A DNA stretch of 62,055 nt from Pirellulaceae bacterium (GCA_022448645.1 JAKVBZ010000012.1:36872-98926); one strand, 5' to 3'; positions 7,880 through 17,685 are shown, counted from the stretch's first letter. Notes: generated by a model from the letters alone, not told the origin. Program-made: numbers and translations.

Positions 7880-8806
7880 TTACGGCGTGACGACGTCGGC
7901 AAACAGGGCTTCTACGAACTGGTCCACGTCGAAGAGTGCTATATCATCAGCACCTTCCCCAACTCCGACGTATTTCACGGGAAGATCAAACTGCCGCCGG
8001 ATGGGGATCACTACCCCACCCTTGGCGGATCCGTCGAGTTTGGCTAGCACGATGCCGGTGCAATCGACGGCATCAGAAAAGCCTTTGGCTTGACTCAAAC
8101 CGTTTTGCCCAGCGGTAGCGTCCAACACGAGTAAAACTTCATGTGGTGCCTCCGGGATATTCTTTTGCATCACACGTCGGATTTTGGACAGCTGTTGCAT
8201 GAGATTTGATTGAGTTTGTAACCGTCCGGCTGTATCGACGATGCACACATCGGCTTCGAGTTCGACCGCCCGTGCCACGGCCGCAAAGGCGACACTTGCC
8301 GGATCCTGCCCAGAGTTGCCCTTGATGATTTCAGCGCCTACTCGATCAGCCCATATCGTCAGCTGTTCGACGGCAGCCGCTCGGAATGTGTCGCCTGCTC
8401 CCAAAACAACCTTTTTTCCTTCGTTGATGAACATTTTGGCCAATTTGGCAATCGATGTGGTTTTGCCCGAACCGTTGACACCCACGACCATGATGACCGT
8501 CGGTCCAGAGTCAACCAAAGTAATCGGTTGCTCGTCTTGTGCCAAAAACTCACGTAGCTTTAACTTGACGGTGGATAATAAGTCATCTAGCGACACAACC
8601 CGTCCACGGAACTCTGATTGGATTTCGTCGCGAATTTTTCCGGCTGGACTCCCTCCCATGTCCGTGCGGACCATCGCCGAGAACAATTCTTCTAGGAATT
8701 CTTCGTCAACAAGTCGTCCTTCTTGCTTGAACAGGTCACGGATGTCCGTATTCAGCACCTGGGTGGTTTTTTTGAGGCCTTGGCGGAAACGATCGAAAAG
8801 GGACAT
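7880..8806 (-). CDS. ftsY: Signal recognition particle receptor FtsY
   Basis: This SRP-type GTPase receives ribosome/SRP complexes at the inner membrane. The NG domain is complete: VVGVNGSGKTT (about 107-117), DTFRAAA, DTAGR (191-195) and LAKLDGSAKGG (254-264, with AKLD in place of the usual TKLD), over an N-terminal four-helix bundle. The 308-residue length shows there is no long acidic A domain like that of E. coli. The start at 8806 (MSLFDRFRQGLKKTTQ) is the conserved FtsY beginning; the upstream ATG at 8848 adds a non-conserved 14 residues. The 380-bp gap to nusB suggests its own promoter. Confidence 0.95.
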   Translation of the reverse strand: MSLFDRFRQGLKKTTQVLNTDIRDLFKQEGRLVDEEFLEELFSAMVRTDMGGSPAGKIRDEIQSEFRGRVVSLDDLLSTVKLKLREFLAQDEQPITLVDSGPTVIMVVGVNGSGKTTSIAKLAKMFINEGKKVVLGAGDTFRAAAVEQLTIWADRVGAEIIKGNSGQDPASVAFAAVARAVELEADVCIVDTAGRLQTQSNLMQQLSKIRRVMQKNIPEAPHEVLLVLDATAGQNGLSQAKGFSDAVDCTGIVLAKLDGSAKGGVVIPIRRQFDLPVKYVGVGEGADDIALFDVDQFVEALFADVVTP

Positions 8807-9187
8807 AGTTGAGAATAGTTGGTTCAGGGTTGTAAGATTTTGGCTCACTGGAAAGCACTGTCTTTTTTAGTTAGGTTTCCCAGCTTACCAGATAAAGATT
8901 GGATGACGTACTCGTCTGTATCCAAGCCGAAGGCGTCTGGAAAGTTGCGATGCCAGTGTCTTCTACTGGGTGCTTCACGGTTTCCTCGGGCGAGCTCGGG
9001 TCGCTCTCCCGTGAAACTAATCAACCAATAGTTTAGCCGATTGCCGGGAGAGGAAAAGTCGACTTGGGTGGGGCGTGCAGAAACGTAATGCTTTGTGAAT
9101 CAGAAGGGGTTGTTGAAGAGAGTAGAAGTGTCAGCCCACAGGAAGCTGATGTCAGCGTTGGCTGAATTGCAGGGATGCATTAAGGAA
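8807..9187. other. Intergenic region between nusB and ftsY
   Basis: No gene is seen. A 7-bp inverted repeat (TTCACGG, 8974-8980, with CCGTGAA, 9009-9015) encloses a GC-rich stretch including the palindrome CGAGCTCG. It lacks a T-tract on either side, so it is not a clear terminator. Confidence 0.4.
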
Positions 9188-9595
9188 TCATGCGTTACGT
9201 CGATGAAGGAAACGATCCAAGATTCCATTGACAAACTGTGCTGATTGTTCAGTTCCAAATCTCTTTGCCAACTCGAGAGCCTCATTGATAGCAACACGTT
9301 CCGGGGTGTCCGCGTAAAGGATTTCATATGCGCCCAATCGCAATACGTTACGATCGGTTGCGGCCATTCGCTTAACAGTCCAGTTGTCAGCAGCGTCAGT
9401 TAACATTTGGTCGAGTTCATCGCGGTTGCGACGCACTCCGGATAATAGTGACTGAGCGAATTCGACGAGTTCCGGGTCACCGTGAAGGCGAGACACAACG
9501 AACTGTTGAGCCGCATCGGGGGCGGTATCTGGATTGAGATCGTCCTGATAAAGGACTTGCAATACTACCTCACGTGCACGACTACGGCGTGGCAT
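9188..9595 (-). CDS. nusB: Transcription antitermination factor NusB
   Basis: The 135-residue all-helical protein starts MPRRSRAREVVLQVLYQDDL, the conserved N-terminal arginine-rich RNA-binding helix of NusB. It ends with the family's AINEALELAKRFGTE and VNGILDRF motifs. NusB binds BoxA RNA with NusE (S10) during rRNA operon antitermination. Length is typical. A short palindrome, TGTCA-GT-TGACA (9615-9626), lies just upstream of the start and could be an operator, though such short repeats arise by chance. ribH lies upstream on the same strand, 356 bp away; ribH-nusB linkage is common in bacteria. Confidence 0.95.
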   Translation of the reverse strand: MPRRSRAREVVLQVLYQDDLNPDTAPDAAQQFVVSRLHGDPELVEFAQSLLSGVRRNRDELDQMLTDAADNWTVKRMAATDRNVLRLGAYEILYADTPERVAINEALELAKRFGTEQSAQFVNGILDRFLHRRNA

Positions 9596-9951
9596 GAGTG
9601 CGTCTCCGATTAACTGTCAGTTGACACCCTAGTATTCGACGATGTACGAGCGATTTAGAGCGTCAAAGTGGTGACGCCTCCCATCGGCGACGGGCCATCT
9701 GGGAGAACTTGAGCCTGTTGGAAAATGAATGTCCCGAATATAAAAATCAGCGAACATAGTGTTCCATCATACTTGCATTATGGTTTGTGGAATACGGCGT
9801 TAAACCAATTGTCTTTCACGATGGTCTACAAAGGTAACAGGGTAAATATATCATGTGCGGGATTGCTGTCTCATGGTTGGCTCAGGCTACCAGCTTGAGG
9901 CACGCCACAGGGCCCAGGAAGTCTGTGTGGCTCGATAAAAGAGTGATAAGT
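9596..9951. other. Intergenic region between ribH and nusB
   Basis: No coding sequence is supported. A hairpin (CTCCCA, 9678-9683, with TGGGAG, 9700-9705) lies about 80 nt upstream of nusB without a T-tract. No FMN riboswitch pattern is visible, although one can occur near rib genes. Confidence 0.4.
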
Positions 9952-10437
9952 TCATTCACAGCGTGATCGTGATGGGAGCTTTGCGATGAGTTTAATCATT
10001 TGCAGGGCAGCTTCAGCACATTCGCTGCCCTTGTTACCGACTTGTCCCCCACTACGGTGGATGGCTTGTTCAAGAGATTGGCATGTCAAAATACCGAATA
10101 GGACCGGTATGTCAGCGTCCAGTACAATCTTACCTAAACTCTGACTGACCTGGTCGTTGATATATTGGTCATGTGTCGTTTCCCCTCGGATGACGGCCCC
10201 CAAAGCAACTACGGCGGCATAAGACTGGGTGCGAACAAGTTTTTGCACCACTAAAGGAATTTCCCAGGCTCCAGGGACCCATGCCACGTCAATAGCGTTG
10301 TCTTCCAGCCCGCCCTCGCAAAATGTTTCGACGGCACCTTCTAGAAGCTTGGACGTGATAGATCCGTTGTACTGAGAAACGACAATCGCCACTCGGCAAT
10401 CCGGACAAGGGCCGTCACCCTCAAACATATTTGGCAC
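9952..10437 (-). CDS. ribH: 6,7-dimethyl-8-ribityllumazine synthase
   Basis: The enzyme condenses 5-amino-6-ribitylaminouracil with dihydroxybutanone phosphate in riboflavin synthesis. The 161-residue protein has the lumazine synthase signatures VSQYNGSITSKLLEGA, VPGAWEIPLV, and GAVIRGETTHDQYIN with the catalytic-region histidine. The C-terminal NKGSECAEAALQMI is also characteristic. Length is standard for the pentamer/icosahedral family. It is followed by nusB on the same strand after 356 bp, and rho begins upstream. Other rib genes are not in the window. Confidence 0.95.
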   Translation of the reverse strand: MPNMFEGDGPCPDCRVAIVVSQYNGSITSKLLEGAVETFCEGGLEDNAIDVAWVPGAWEIPLVVQKLVRTQSYAAVVALGAVIRGETTHDQYINDQVSQSLGKIVLDADIPVLFGILTCQSLEQAIHRSGGQVGNKGSECAEAALQMIKLIAKLPSRSRCE

Positions 10438-10529
10438 GGAAGACTCCTAGGAAACACATCGCATAACGTGAAAACACAATAAGGTCATCGAGATACAAGG
10501 ATTGGGATGTTTCACGACGGGCCATATGC

Positions 10530-12194
10530 TCACTTCATGTTCATGCTCATTAAAAATTCGGCATTCGACTTCGTCTTGCTCAGACGGGTCGCGAGCAGTT
10601 CCATAGCGTCCGGAGCATTCATGTCGTTCAGCACGCGACGCAAAATGCAGACTCGACGATGTTCTTCGGGGTCCATGAGCATTTCTTCACGTCGAGTGCC
10701 ACTGCGATTGATGTCGATCGCCGGCCAGATACGTTTGGCGACAAGATGTTGATCGAGCACAATTTCTAAGTTTCCCGTGCCCTTAAATTCTTCAAAAATC
10801 ACTTCATCCATCTTGCTGCCGGTGTCGATCAGGGCCGTGGCAACGATCGTCAATGAACCACCTTCTTCTACTTTGCGTGCGGATCCAAAGAAGCGTTTGG
10901 GCCGTTGCATGGCGTTGGCGTCCAATCCGCCGGAGAGTATTTTTCCCGATTGTGGGCATTCGGAATTCCAGGCGCGAGCTAATCGAGTGATCGAATCGAG
11001 AAAGATGATCACGTCGAAACCGTACTCCACCATGCGTTTGGATTTCTCCAGTACCATTTCCGCAACTTGGACATGACGAGACGAAGGTTCGTCGAATGTG
11101 GAACTGATCACTTCGCAGTTTTTGCCGCGAACTTCTCGTTCCATGTCTGTAACTTCTTCCGGGCGTTCATCGATCAACAGCATGATGACGTAAGCTTCCG
11201 GGAAATTCGTCAATACTGCTTTTGCCATTTTTTGCATGAGGATCGTTTTTCCCGCACGTGGGGGACTAACGATCAGACCTCGTTGCCCAAAGCCGATCGG
11301 AACGATCAGGTCCACCACACGCATGTCGACTTCTTTCGGGGTCGTTTCCATGGTCACCCTGGCTTTAGGATGAAGCGGTGTCAGGTCGTCAAAGAGAATT
11401 TTGTCTGAAAGAAGATTCGGATCCTGGTAGTTGATCGCTTCCACGCGGAGTAGCGCGAAATACTTTTCGTTCTCTTTCGGGGGACGAATTTGTCCCGACA
11501 CCGTCGCGCCCGTCTTTAGTCCGAACCGGCGGATTTGGCTAGGCGATACGTAGATGTCGTCGGGGCATGACAAATAGTGATAGTCAGGACTGCGCAGGAA
11601 TCCAAATCCGTCAGGTAGGATTTCCAAAGTCCCTTCACCGTACATCAGCCCGTTCATTTTGACACGTTCTTTCAGAATCTTGAAAATAAGATCCTGTTTC
11701 TTCATGCCAGTGACGTCTTTTAGATTCTCCTTACGGGCCTCATCGATGAGCTGCGTCATGCTCATCTTCTGCAACTCGGCGATATGCACTTCGCCTTGCT
11801 TGATACGTTCGTAATGGTCGTGCGTGTCGACGCCATGCTCTACCTCGTCAACGATTTCTTCTGCGAGCGACAATGGCTCGCCTTCAGCTTCCAAGTAGGT
11901 GGTGTCGATTTCAGGTGAAGCATGACTGCTGCTGCCTCCATTCGAGGCGTCGGAAGAAGCTGTTTGAGGTTTGTTCGGTAATATGGGATCTTTGGTGGAG
12001 GAACCGGTGGAGGATCCAGCGTGGGGTTCATGGGTATCGGTAACAATGTCTTCTGACACAGCAGACGCAGGTTCAGACTGTCGCCTCGTTAGTTTGGCCG
12101 TAGCACGTTGGGCTCGTGTAGATTCGTTCGAGTCGCGGCCATTTTCGTCCACCGTCTCCAGCTCTGCATCTGGGGCGCTCTTGGACTTCGACAT
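10530..12194 (-). CDS. rho: Transcription termination factor Rho
   Basis: This hexameric RNA-dependent ATPase releases nascent transcripts. From the ATG at 12194 it has 554 residues. The first 130 or so are a Ser/Asp/Glu-rich low-complexity extension absent from E. coli Rho (419 residues). Then come the Rho N-terminal helix domain ([17 protein letters not shown]), the cold-shock-like RNA-binding domain ([22 protein letters not shown]) and the ATPase core with Walker A SPPRAGKT, a Walker B-type [16 protein letters not shown], and [19 protein letters not shown]. The start is fixed by AGGAG 8 nt upstream; the earlier ATG at 12242 lacks one. The 550-bp leader could serve autoregulation, as in other bacteria. 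Confidence 0.96.
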   Translation of the reverse strand: MSKSKSAPDAELETVDENGRDSNESTRAQRATAKLTRRQSEPASAVSEDIVTDTHEPHAGSSTGSSTKDPILPNKPQTASSDASNGGSSSHASPEIDTTYLEAEGEPLSLAEEIVDEVEHGVDTHDHYERIKQGEVHIAELQKMSMTQLIDEARKENLKDVTGMKKQDLIFKILKERVKMNGLMYGEGTLEILPDGFGFLRSPDYHYLSCPDDIYVSPSQIRRFGLKTGATVSGQIRPPKENEKYFALLRVEAINYQDPNLLSDKILFDDLTPLHPKARVTMETTPKEVDMRVVDLIVPIGFGQRGLIVSPPRAGKTILMQKMAKAVLTNFPEAYVIMLLIDERPEEVTDMEREVRGKNCEVISSTFDEPSSRHVQVAEMVLEKSKRMVEYGFDVIIFLDSITRLARAWNSECPQSGKILSGGLDANAMQRPKRFFGSARKVEEGGSLTIVATALIDTGSKMDEVIFEEFKGTGNLEIVLDQHLVAKRIWPAIDINRSGTRREEMLMDPEEHRRVCILRRVLNDMNAPDAMELLATRLSKTKSNAEFLMSMNMK

Positions 12195-12745
12195 GGTCAA
12201 CACTCCTGAAAAGACATGAACAAGCCGGCGTGCTGAAGACACCAGCGGAGGGTGGGCAACGTCCTATGCTGCACCAGGGGGAAGGCAAAAGGGATTAGGG
12301 AAGATGAAAGAGAAGTCACCATCATTTGTACCAGAATTTATGGCGGGATACTACTTGGCTTCAACTTTTTGCACCAAACCACGGGTCAACGAGGCTGCTG
12401 CCAAGAAAATATTTTGGAAAGAGGCGTTTTCACAATTGCCGGTAGTCCCGTGTCGATCCTTCTTCTTCAGAATGTAGGATGTGAAATCGTTTGAAGTGGC
12501 AGGATAGGAGGACTTTGCGGAGGAGTCTCGCAGCTCGATTTGCGAAAATTAGCGATTTTCACGATCGCTCCGCAGCCGACGGAAATGTTTTAATCTCGAC
12601 ACACAAATGTACTTGCAGAGCCGCCATACGAGGAGTTTGGCATATCTCAAAAATACGCTTTGTAAACGTCCGTAATCAACAGGATGTCGAGAACAGGATG
12701 TCTAGGGATTCGAAGAGGGGAGCTTTGCAGCGACAAGGCGAGAGT
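12195..12745. other. Rho leader / coaE downstream region
   Basis: No convincing gene lies here. The region contains small inverted repeats (GAAAAT/ATTTTC and AGCGAT/ATCGCT around 12542-12575) and a 14-bp tandem duplication at 12678-12705. On the minus strand it lies between the coaE stop and the rho start, so it may act as a long Rho 5' leader. Confidence 0.45.
12678..12705. repeat. Tandem 14-bp duplication
   Basis: AACAGGATGTCGAG (12678-12691) is followed directly by AACAGGATGTCTAG (12692-12705), 13 of 14 identical. It lies 40 bp beyond the coaE stop codon. No function can be read from the sequence. Confidence 0.6.
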
Positions 12746-13351
12746 CTATGCGGCATCATTCTCGCCAAGCCGCTGCCAGAATTGTTTCGTCTCGGCCTTA
12801 GTTTCGTTCAGAGTACCACTGTTGTCAATGATGTAATCTGCTCGAGTTCGCTTCATGTCCACAGAAGTTTGGGAGAATTCACGCGCGTGAAAATTTTCGT
12901 CCGACCAGCCTCGGCGCCGGGCACGTGCCAATCGCTGCTCCTCAGTCGCGTGGACGTATACAATCGTATCACATAAATGGTCCCATTTTGCTTTCAGTAG
13001 TACGGCTGCATCAACAACGACTACTGTGGTCCCCTGTGTTCTCAGGACATCTAACTCCTGCTCCAACGCGGCTTCGATACGCGGAAACAGAAACGTCTCC
13101 CAGTACTTCAGTTCTTTTCCTGAGTCGTCACTGAAAACGATCTGGCCGACGCGGCGTCGGTCAATTTCACCGTTTGGCAAAAAGACTTCTTTCCCCCATC
13201 TTGCCTTGGCATGGCGGTGTACTTCTTCTTGCCGCAGAAGGTGGTGGGCAAGTTTGTCAACGTCGATCGTCACCGCACCTAGCTCCTCCAGCAGAACGGT
13301 GATGGTGCTTTTGCCGCTCGCCACCCCACCGACAATTCCGATAATTTTCAT
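12746..13351 (-). CDS. coaE: Dephospho-CoA kinase
   Basis: CoaE phosphorylates the ribose 3'-OH of dephospho-CoA, the last step of coenzyme A synthesis. The 201-residue protein starts MKIIGIVGGVASGKST, a P-loop NTP-binding motif. It continues with the family's VTIDVDKLAHHLL (DxD-type substrate region), RRRVGQIVFSDD, FPRIEAALEQEL, VVVDAAVLLKAKWD and ATEEQRLARARRRGWSDE motifs. Length and order are canonical. The promoter presumably lies in 13352-13560. rho is downstream on the same strand after a 550-bp spacer. Confidence 0.95.
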   Translation of the reverse strand: MKIIGIVGGVASGKSTITVLLEELGAVTIDVDKLAHHLLRQEEVHRHAKARWGKEVFLPNGEIDRRRVGQIVFSDDSGKELKYWETFLFPRIEAALEQELDVLRTQGTTVVVVDAAVLLKAKWDHLCDTIVYVHATEEQRLARARRRGWSDENFHAREFSQTSVDMKRTRADYIIDNSGTLNETKAETKQFWQRLGENDAA

Positions 13352-13877
13352 GGTTGTGCCGATTATTCTAGTGAGTGATGTGCTGGTCCTGTGATGGCTT
13401 CTTTCCCAACAGAATCTGTGGATGCCACTGTCTTGTAGTGGTCAAGCTGAGGAAGATGCTTGCCGGCTATTAATAATATGCGTGCTGATCGACGACTGGT
13501 ACGATCTGGGTACCTGCGATTCATTCCTCGCTAATCCAAGGTGGTTAGTCTTCTACGGAAAAATTTGACATCTTTTCTAACCGCTTGATAAAATAGTGTT
13601 TAGGTGGGTGTGTGGAGTTTTGCGTGGAAGGCAATTGCGAAGCGGATAAATCCTGTTTGGACGAGAACTGTTTCAAGCACAATTGTTCCAGCCCACCAAC
13701 TCTCCGATCCCGTGCGATTTAATCTCATTCCAGACAGCTAGAAGATCTCGGAACATCGCGGTACTGGAATGAGTAGTCGTTATCAGAACATCTTTGATCA
13801 CTTGATTCTACAGTAGTTGTTGGGCAGGAACCCTTGTTCAGTGGCTGCGATCCAACAAAAAAGAGGAGGCACCTTCT
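13352..13877. other. Divergent intergenic region with promoter and long leader
   Basis: No gene is seen. The region separates coaE (minus) from the coiled-coil membrane protein (plus). It holds a strong sigma-70-type promoter at 13565-13594 and about 270 nt of untranslated leader before the GAGGAGG ribosome binding site at 13863-13869. Confidence 0.5.
13565..13594 (+). promoter_or_regulatory. Sigma-70-type promoter
   Basis: A perfect TTGACA (13565-13570) and TAAAAT (13589-13594, 5 of 6 matches) are separated by 18 bp. Transcription would start near 13601 and read into the gene at 13878. Confidence 0.65.
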
Positions 13878-15317
13878 ATGGCGACCCGCGAAAACCAGGG
13901 TTTACAGATTGGTCTGATCGTCTGTGTCATTGCGATTGTATTCCTGCTGGTCTTTTGGATCCTTACCTGGAAGAAGCTTGGGGAAATGGACACTGTTGTA
14001 GCAACCGCAAAAAAATCTACTCAGGATGCACAACGTGCGATGAGTGACGCAATCAATGACTCGACGACACTCAAGCAGTTCTTGGGTTATCCTCAGGAAG
14101 CCGAAATCGAAGAAATACAGAATCGGTTTAACGAGGATATGACCAAGTTTGCAGAGAATTATCCGGATGAAAAACGCAACTACCGAGAACTAGCCGAGTT
14201 CCTGGTGATCGAGTTGGTTAAACGCAGTAATCGTGTGACGACCGAAGTAGCCAACGTAGATCAAATGACAGAAAAACGAGATCAGGCACGGCAAGAAGCC
14301 AAAAATAGTTCCGACGAATATGAAAAAGATCAGCAGCAGCTGGCCAAAAAGGTGAGTGATCTGGATCGTGATTATGCCGAACGACGGAACGAGTTGAATC
14401 AGCGACGCACACGGCTCGCAGGCCAGCTAACGGCATCCCAGGAAGCCAAGAAAAAGGTGGAAACGGATTTGAATGCAAAAATCACTGAAGCCGAAGAAGA
14501 AATCTCTGACTACTCCCTGTCGAATAGTCTGCTGGAAGAAAAGGTGGCCCGAATCGAGTGGCAAGATCCCGGACAAGCCGATGCGATGATTACCTGGGTT
14601 GACCACCGGGGCGGTCAAGCTTTTCTGGACGTCGGTTCTGCTGATGGACTGCAGCCCCGTATGACTTTCACGGTTTTTGATGAAGAGGAAACAAATATTG
14701 ATCCAGTACGCAAGAAGGGCATTCTCGAGGTGTTGCGGATCTTGGGGCCTCATCGTGCTGTTGCCAAGATTATCGATAAGGATGTGGCTCGATTGATCCT
14801 GCCCAAGGATGTTGTCTATTCGGCCGCTTGGGATCGTGGACGCCGTTTGCGATTTGGTTTGGCTCCCGGATTGCTCGACATCGACGACGACGGTGAAAGT
14901 GATCGACAGAAGATTCGAGATCTAATCGCCATGAACGGCGGGATCGTCGATTTCGATGTAGACGACGAAGGTCAACCTCAGGGTGAATTGAGCATCAACA
15001 CTCGATACGTGATCATCGGAGAAATTCCTACGGAGATAAAATCGGGATCGGATGACGAAACGCTAGACAATCTTGCCAAAAAGGAGCAGGAACGAATGGC
15101 ACGAGTGATCCAGCAATCTACCGAACTTTATGAACAAGCGAAGCGATTTAGTGTGGAACGAATTTCTGTCGATAAGTTTGTGGACTTGGTTGGCTGGGAA
15201 GAACGCGATAAATCAGTGCGTCTTGATGCCGTGAGCCGTTTTGACGAACTCATCGAAGGCGAAGAAGGTGAAGAGAAGAACGATGATTTTCGCGAACGGC
15301 GACCACCCGGAAACTAG
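13878..15317 (+). CDS. Membrane-anchored coiled-coil protein, function unknown
   Basis: The 479-residue protein has one transmembrane helix near the N-terminus (about residues 11-31, IGLIVCVIAIVFLLVFWIL). A long charged helical/coiled-coil section follows (about 35-225), then a beta-rich domain (about 230-370, for example GGQAFLDVGSADGLQPRMTF), and an acidic end. The mature part probably lies outside the cytoplasmic membrane, with the coiled coil as spacer. GAGGAGG 9 nt before the ATG fixes the start. No enzyme motif is visible. The layout (one TM, coiled coil, beta domain) recalls cell-shape or envelope-scaffold proteins such as MreC, but no MreC signature is seen. The gene converges on the next one with a 19-bp gap. 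Confidence 0.7.
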   Translation: MATRENQGLQIGLIVCVIAIVFLLVFWILTWKKLGEMDTVVATAKKSTQDAQRAMSDAINDSTTLKQFLGYPQEAEIEEIQNRFNEDMTKFAENYPDEKRNYRELAEFLVIELVKRSNRVTTEVANVDQMTEKRDQARQEAKNSSDEYEKDQQQLAKKVSDLDRDYAERRNELNQRRTRLAGQLTASQEAKKKVETDLNAKITEAEEEISDYSLSNSLLEEKVARIEWQDPGQADAMITWVDHRGGQAFLDVGSADGLQPRMTFTVFDEEETNIDPVRKKGILEVLRILGPHRAVAKIIDKDVARLILPKDVVYSAAWDRGRRLRFGLAPGLLDIDDDGESDRQKIRDLIAMNGGIVDFDVDDEGQPQGELSINTRYVIIGEIPTEIKSGSDDETLDNLAKKEQERMARVIQQSTELYEQAKRFSVERISVDKFVDLVGWEERDKSVRLDAVSRFDELIEGEEGEEKNDDFRERRPPGN

Positions 15318-15336
15318 TGGTTTGGAAAGAAAAGGA

Positions 15337-15744
15337 TTACGAAAATAGCGACTCGCGCAGTTTGAGCAGATGGTTTCGTTGCGACTCGGGCCAGGTTGCT
15401 AACGCTTCGTCGCTTAGCAACTGTGGGTCGACAAAGAGCTGCGCTGGATGCTCTAGTCGCGACGAAAATGCGAAAATCCACAATTGAATCCGCAGTTTCC
15501 AATCGACGTGGTGTGCCTGACACAGTTCCAAGAATAACATTGTTGGATGGGAACCACGTAGTTTTGCGAGCAAGTTGACAGCTGTGATTCCGATCCACAG
15601 TACAAGTGCCAGAACGGCAAAGACGAGTGCAAACGTGGCCAGTTGACCACTGTCTATCCCGTCGACGCCTCCGCGGAATCGTTCGCCCATCCACATCATC
15701 CGTGACTGATCCGCCAGTGGTCCCCAAGGAAGTTGGAAAATCAT
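15337..15744 (-). CDS. Small single-pass membrane protein, function unknown
   Basis: The 135-residue protein contains one clear transmembrane segment (about residues 36-60, ATFALVFAVLALVLWIGITAVNLL) and a C-terminal soluble part with Trp/Leu-rich helices (EALATWPESQRNHLLKLRESLFS). No known domain is recognised. Its start overlaps the stop of the upstream HEAT-repeat gene by 4 bp (ATGA at 15741-15744), so the two are translationally coupled and probably act together. An alternative frame over the same DNA lacks these features. Confidence 0.65.
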   Translation of the reverse strand: MIFQLPWGPLADQSRMMWMGERFRGGVDGIDSGQLATFALVFAVLALVLWIGITAVNLLAKLRGSHPTMLFLELCQAHHVDWKLRIQLWIFAFSSRLEHPAQLFVDPQLLSDEALATWPESQRNHLLKLRESLFS

Positions 15745-17336
15745 CCCACTGGCTCCTGCATGGATGATTGTAGCCCTTTTCTTTGCAACGCTTCGCTGGC
15801 GGCTTCTTGAACGGCAACACTTCGATCCAGCAACGCCTGTTGCAATGCCATGTTAGCGTGAGAGCTGGTTGCCAGTGCCAGAGTGCGAGCGGCTTCCGTA
15901 CGCACCATGTGATCGTCGTTCTGTAGAAGTTCTATGACTTCGTCTTCCACATGCTTCACCACTTCCATGGCTTGGGCCATTTGCAGGCCACGTAGACGTC
16001 GTGATCGGGTTGGCGCCGTCAACTCCTTGACGAGCTTGGGGTGAGCTTCGTGATCGACTTGATGTACGAGCTTTCCAGTGGTATTCCGGACTTCATCGTT
16101 CAGGATGTCAAAGGAAGCCAGGTAGCGGTCGAAGCGAAATTCCGGCAAACAATTGCGGGCAGCTTCACGGACGATTTCGTGAGGACTCTCGACAAACTCA
16201 AGTAGTCGGGAAAGTGCTCCAGGTATGCTTCGACACCGTATTTGCCGAACGCCATGTGCTTGGACTTCGGGAGAAGGATCCGATAAAGATCGTAGTGTTA
16301 GACGATTGGCGTCATTGCCATTGAATTCGGCTAAGACTTCTGCAGCGGCCGCCCTGCCTGCCGTCTTTCCGCGATCTAGCATTTGGCTCAAAAAGGCCAA
16401 GACTTCCGCCCGAGGCATCCCCGAGGTGTTTACCAACTGAATGGCCGCTGCCTGTAACGGGGCTTCCAGTTTTTCCAACAACTTGTGGTTGATTGTCCAA
16501 TGAATGTTTTCCATTCGTTTGACATTCGCACGTAAGGACTCGGAGAACGTGCTTTGAACTTGTTCGAGCCACCGCGTCACGAAATGCTCGTCAGAGCGGC
16601 GTGCAATCACTTTTACTACGGACAAGGGTAGATGGTTGTTGTCTTGGAAGTCGAGAAGCAATTGAATGACGCTGGGCTGAAGGCTGGTTGTTAGTATATT
16701 TACCAGGCATAGGTACGCTGCGTCATGTGGATTAGTGAGCAGGCGAGTTAGCGTGCCGTTGTCCTGTGTTGCCAAAGCGATAAAAGCTTCTACGATCTCC
16801 TGGCGGTTGTGCTGACGAAAACGGTTGACTGATTTTTCCAGGCTTGCCAGGAGCCGGTAGCGAATCATTTGCGGGTCACTGTGCTTGCTGTAGTCTCGAA
16901 GGCCAGTTGTCTCTTCGAATAGCTGACGACTCAGGTGCAGTACGGTGTTCGCAGCCAAGTTGTTGTGAGTGTTTGTGGTGTCTTCTGCGATTTGAATTAG
17001 AGGGGCAATAAGATCGTACTCTCGCAGGTCACACGCGGCTTGGCACGCGTTCTGCACTATCTGATCGTCGTTGCTCATGACAGCATCGCGCAAGGCGCCC
17101 AAGAGCTGGCTGGAGCCAGATTGGACCAGTCGTTTCAAGGAGGCATCCAGCGTATGCCAGCGTCTCAGTAGTTCTCGTGGACCTGTTTGGCAACGACGTT
17201 GTAACAAAGCCTCCATGGCACCCTGCGCAATTGTTTGGTCCGTCGAATCGATCAACGTCAGCAGTAAGCCGTTCGCCGAGTCGTTTTGACTGCGGGCGAG
17301 CTGATTCCAAGTTATTTGCCAACCGGTGCTTGCCAT
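15741..17336 (-). CDS. HEAT-repeat protein
   Basis: The 531-residue protein is built of two-helix HEAT-like units across most of its length, for example AGRAAAAEVLAEFNGNDANRLTLRSL and MVRTEAARTLALATSSHANMAL near the C-terminus. Such alpha-solenoids bind proteins or nucleic acids. There is no signal peptide or catalytic motif, so it is likely cytoplasmic. It is coupled by overlap to the single-pass membrane protein at 15337, which could anchor it. Its upstream region contains a perfect 8-bp hairpin (17407-17429). Confidence 0.7.
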   Translation of the reverse strand: MASTGWQITWNQLARSQNDSANGLLLTLIDSTDQTIAQGAMEALLQRRCQTGPRELLRRWHTLDASLKRLVQSGSSQLLGALRDAVMSNDDQIVQNACQAACDLREYDLIAPLIQIAEDTTNTHNNLAANTVLHLSRQLFEETTGLRDYSKHSDPQMIRYRLLASLEKSVNRFRQHNRQEIVEAFIALATQDNGTLTRLLTNPHDAAYLCLVNILTTSLQPSVIQLLLDFQDNNHLPLSVVKVIARRSDEHFVTRWLEQVQSTFSESLRANVKRMENIHWTINHKLLEKLEAPLQAAAIQLVNTSGMPRAEVLAFLSQMLDRGKTAGRAAAAEVLAEFNGNDANRLTLRSLSDPSPEVQAHGVRQIRCRSIPGALSRLLEFVESPHEIVREAARNCLPEFRFDRYLASFDILNDEVRNTTGKLVHQVDHEAHPKLVKELTAPTRSRRLRGLQMAQAMEVVKHVEDEVIELLQNDDHMVRTEAARTLALATSSHANMALQQALLDRSVAVQEAASEALQRKGLQSSMQEPVG

Positions 17337-17685
17337 GAGAATTCCGCTGTTTTTGCAATTGCCTGTTTAAATCTAGCCTTAGAGATGGAGGGAAGTGGTG
17401 GAAATTGCCGAGACAGGCTTCGTCTCGGCTTCTCAGTGTGGTCGGCCAGCCTGCAAAACCGCTCTAATCTGTGTGAACGGCCCGATCTGTGGTTGCATTG
17501 AGCACGTGCCAGATGGAAACTGGAGGAGTGTCCTGGTTTTGTAAAATGGTGGTGTGGGTACGCCCTGATGCCTGGACAGCAGTAATACTTAGACCGCTTT
17601 TTTCACACAGGTCGTTTGCTCACGCGACCTACCAGAAACTGCTTGTGGGTTTATTATGTGCCATTCCGAATCTGCTATCGAGATA
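17337..17685. other. Divergent intergenic region
   Basis: No gene is supported. The region contains the hairpin at 17407-17429 and presumably promoters for the HEAT-repeat gene (minus) and the small protein (plus). Confidence 0.45.
17407..17429. repeat. Perfect 8-bp hairpin upstream of the HEAT-repeat gene
   Basis: GCCGAGAC (17407-17414) and GTCTCGGC (17422-17429) flank a 7-nt loop. There is no T-tract on either strand, so it is not a standard terminator. It lies 71-93 bp before the HEAT-repeat start and may be a leader hairpin. Confidence 0.5.

Noticed and set aside
8974..9015. Hairpin TTCACGG/CCGTGAA as a terminator of nusB
   Set aside because: There is no T-tract on the minus strand after the stem, so it is not called a terminator.
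9853..9966. Short plus-strand ORF starting MCGIAV, like the N-terminus of class II glutamine amidotransferases
   Set aside because: Only the first four residues fit; the frame ends after 37 codons with no amidotransferase motif and no ribosome binding site.
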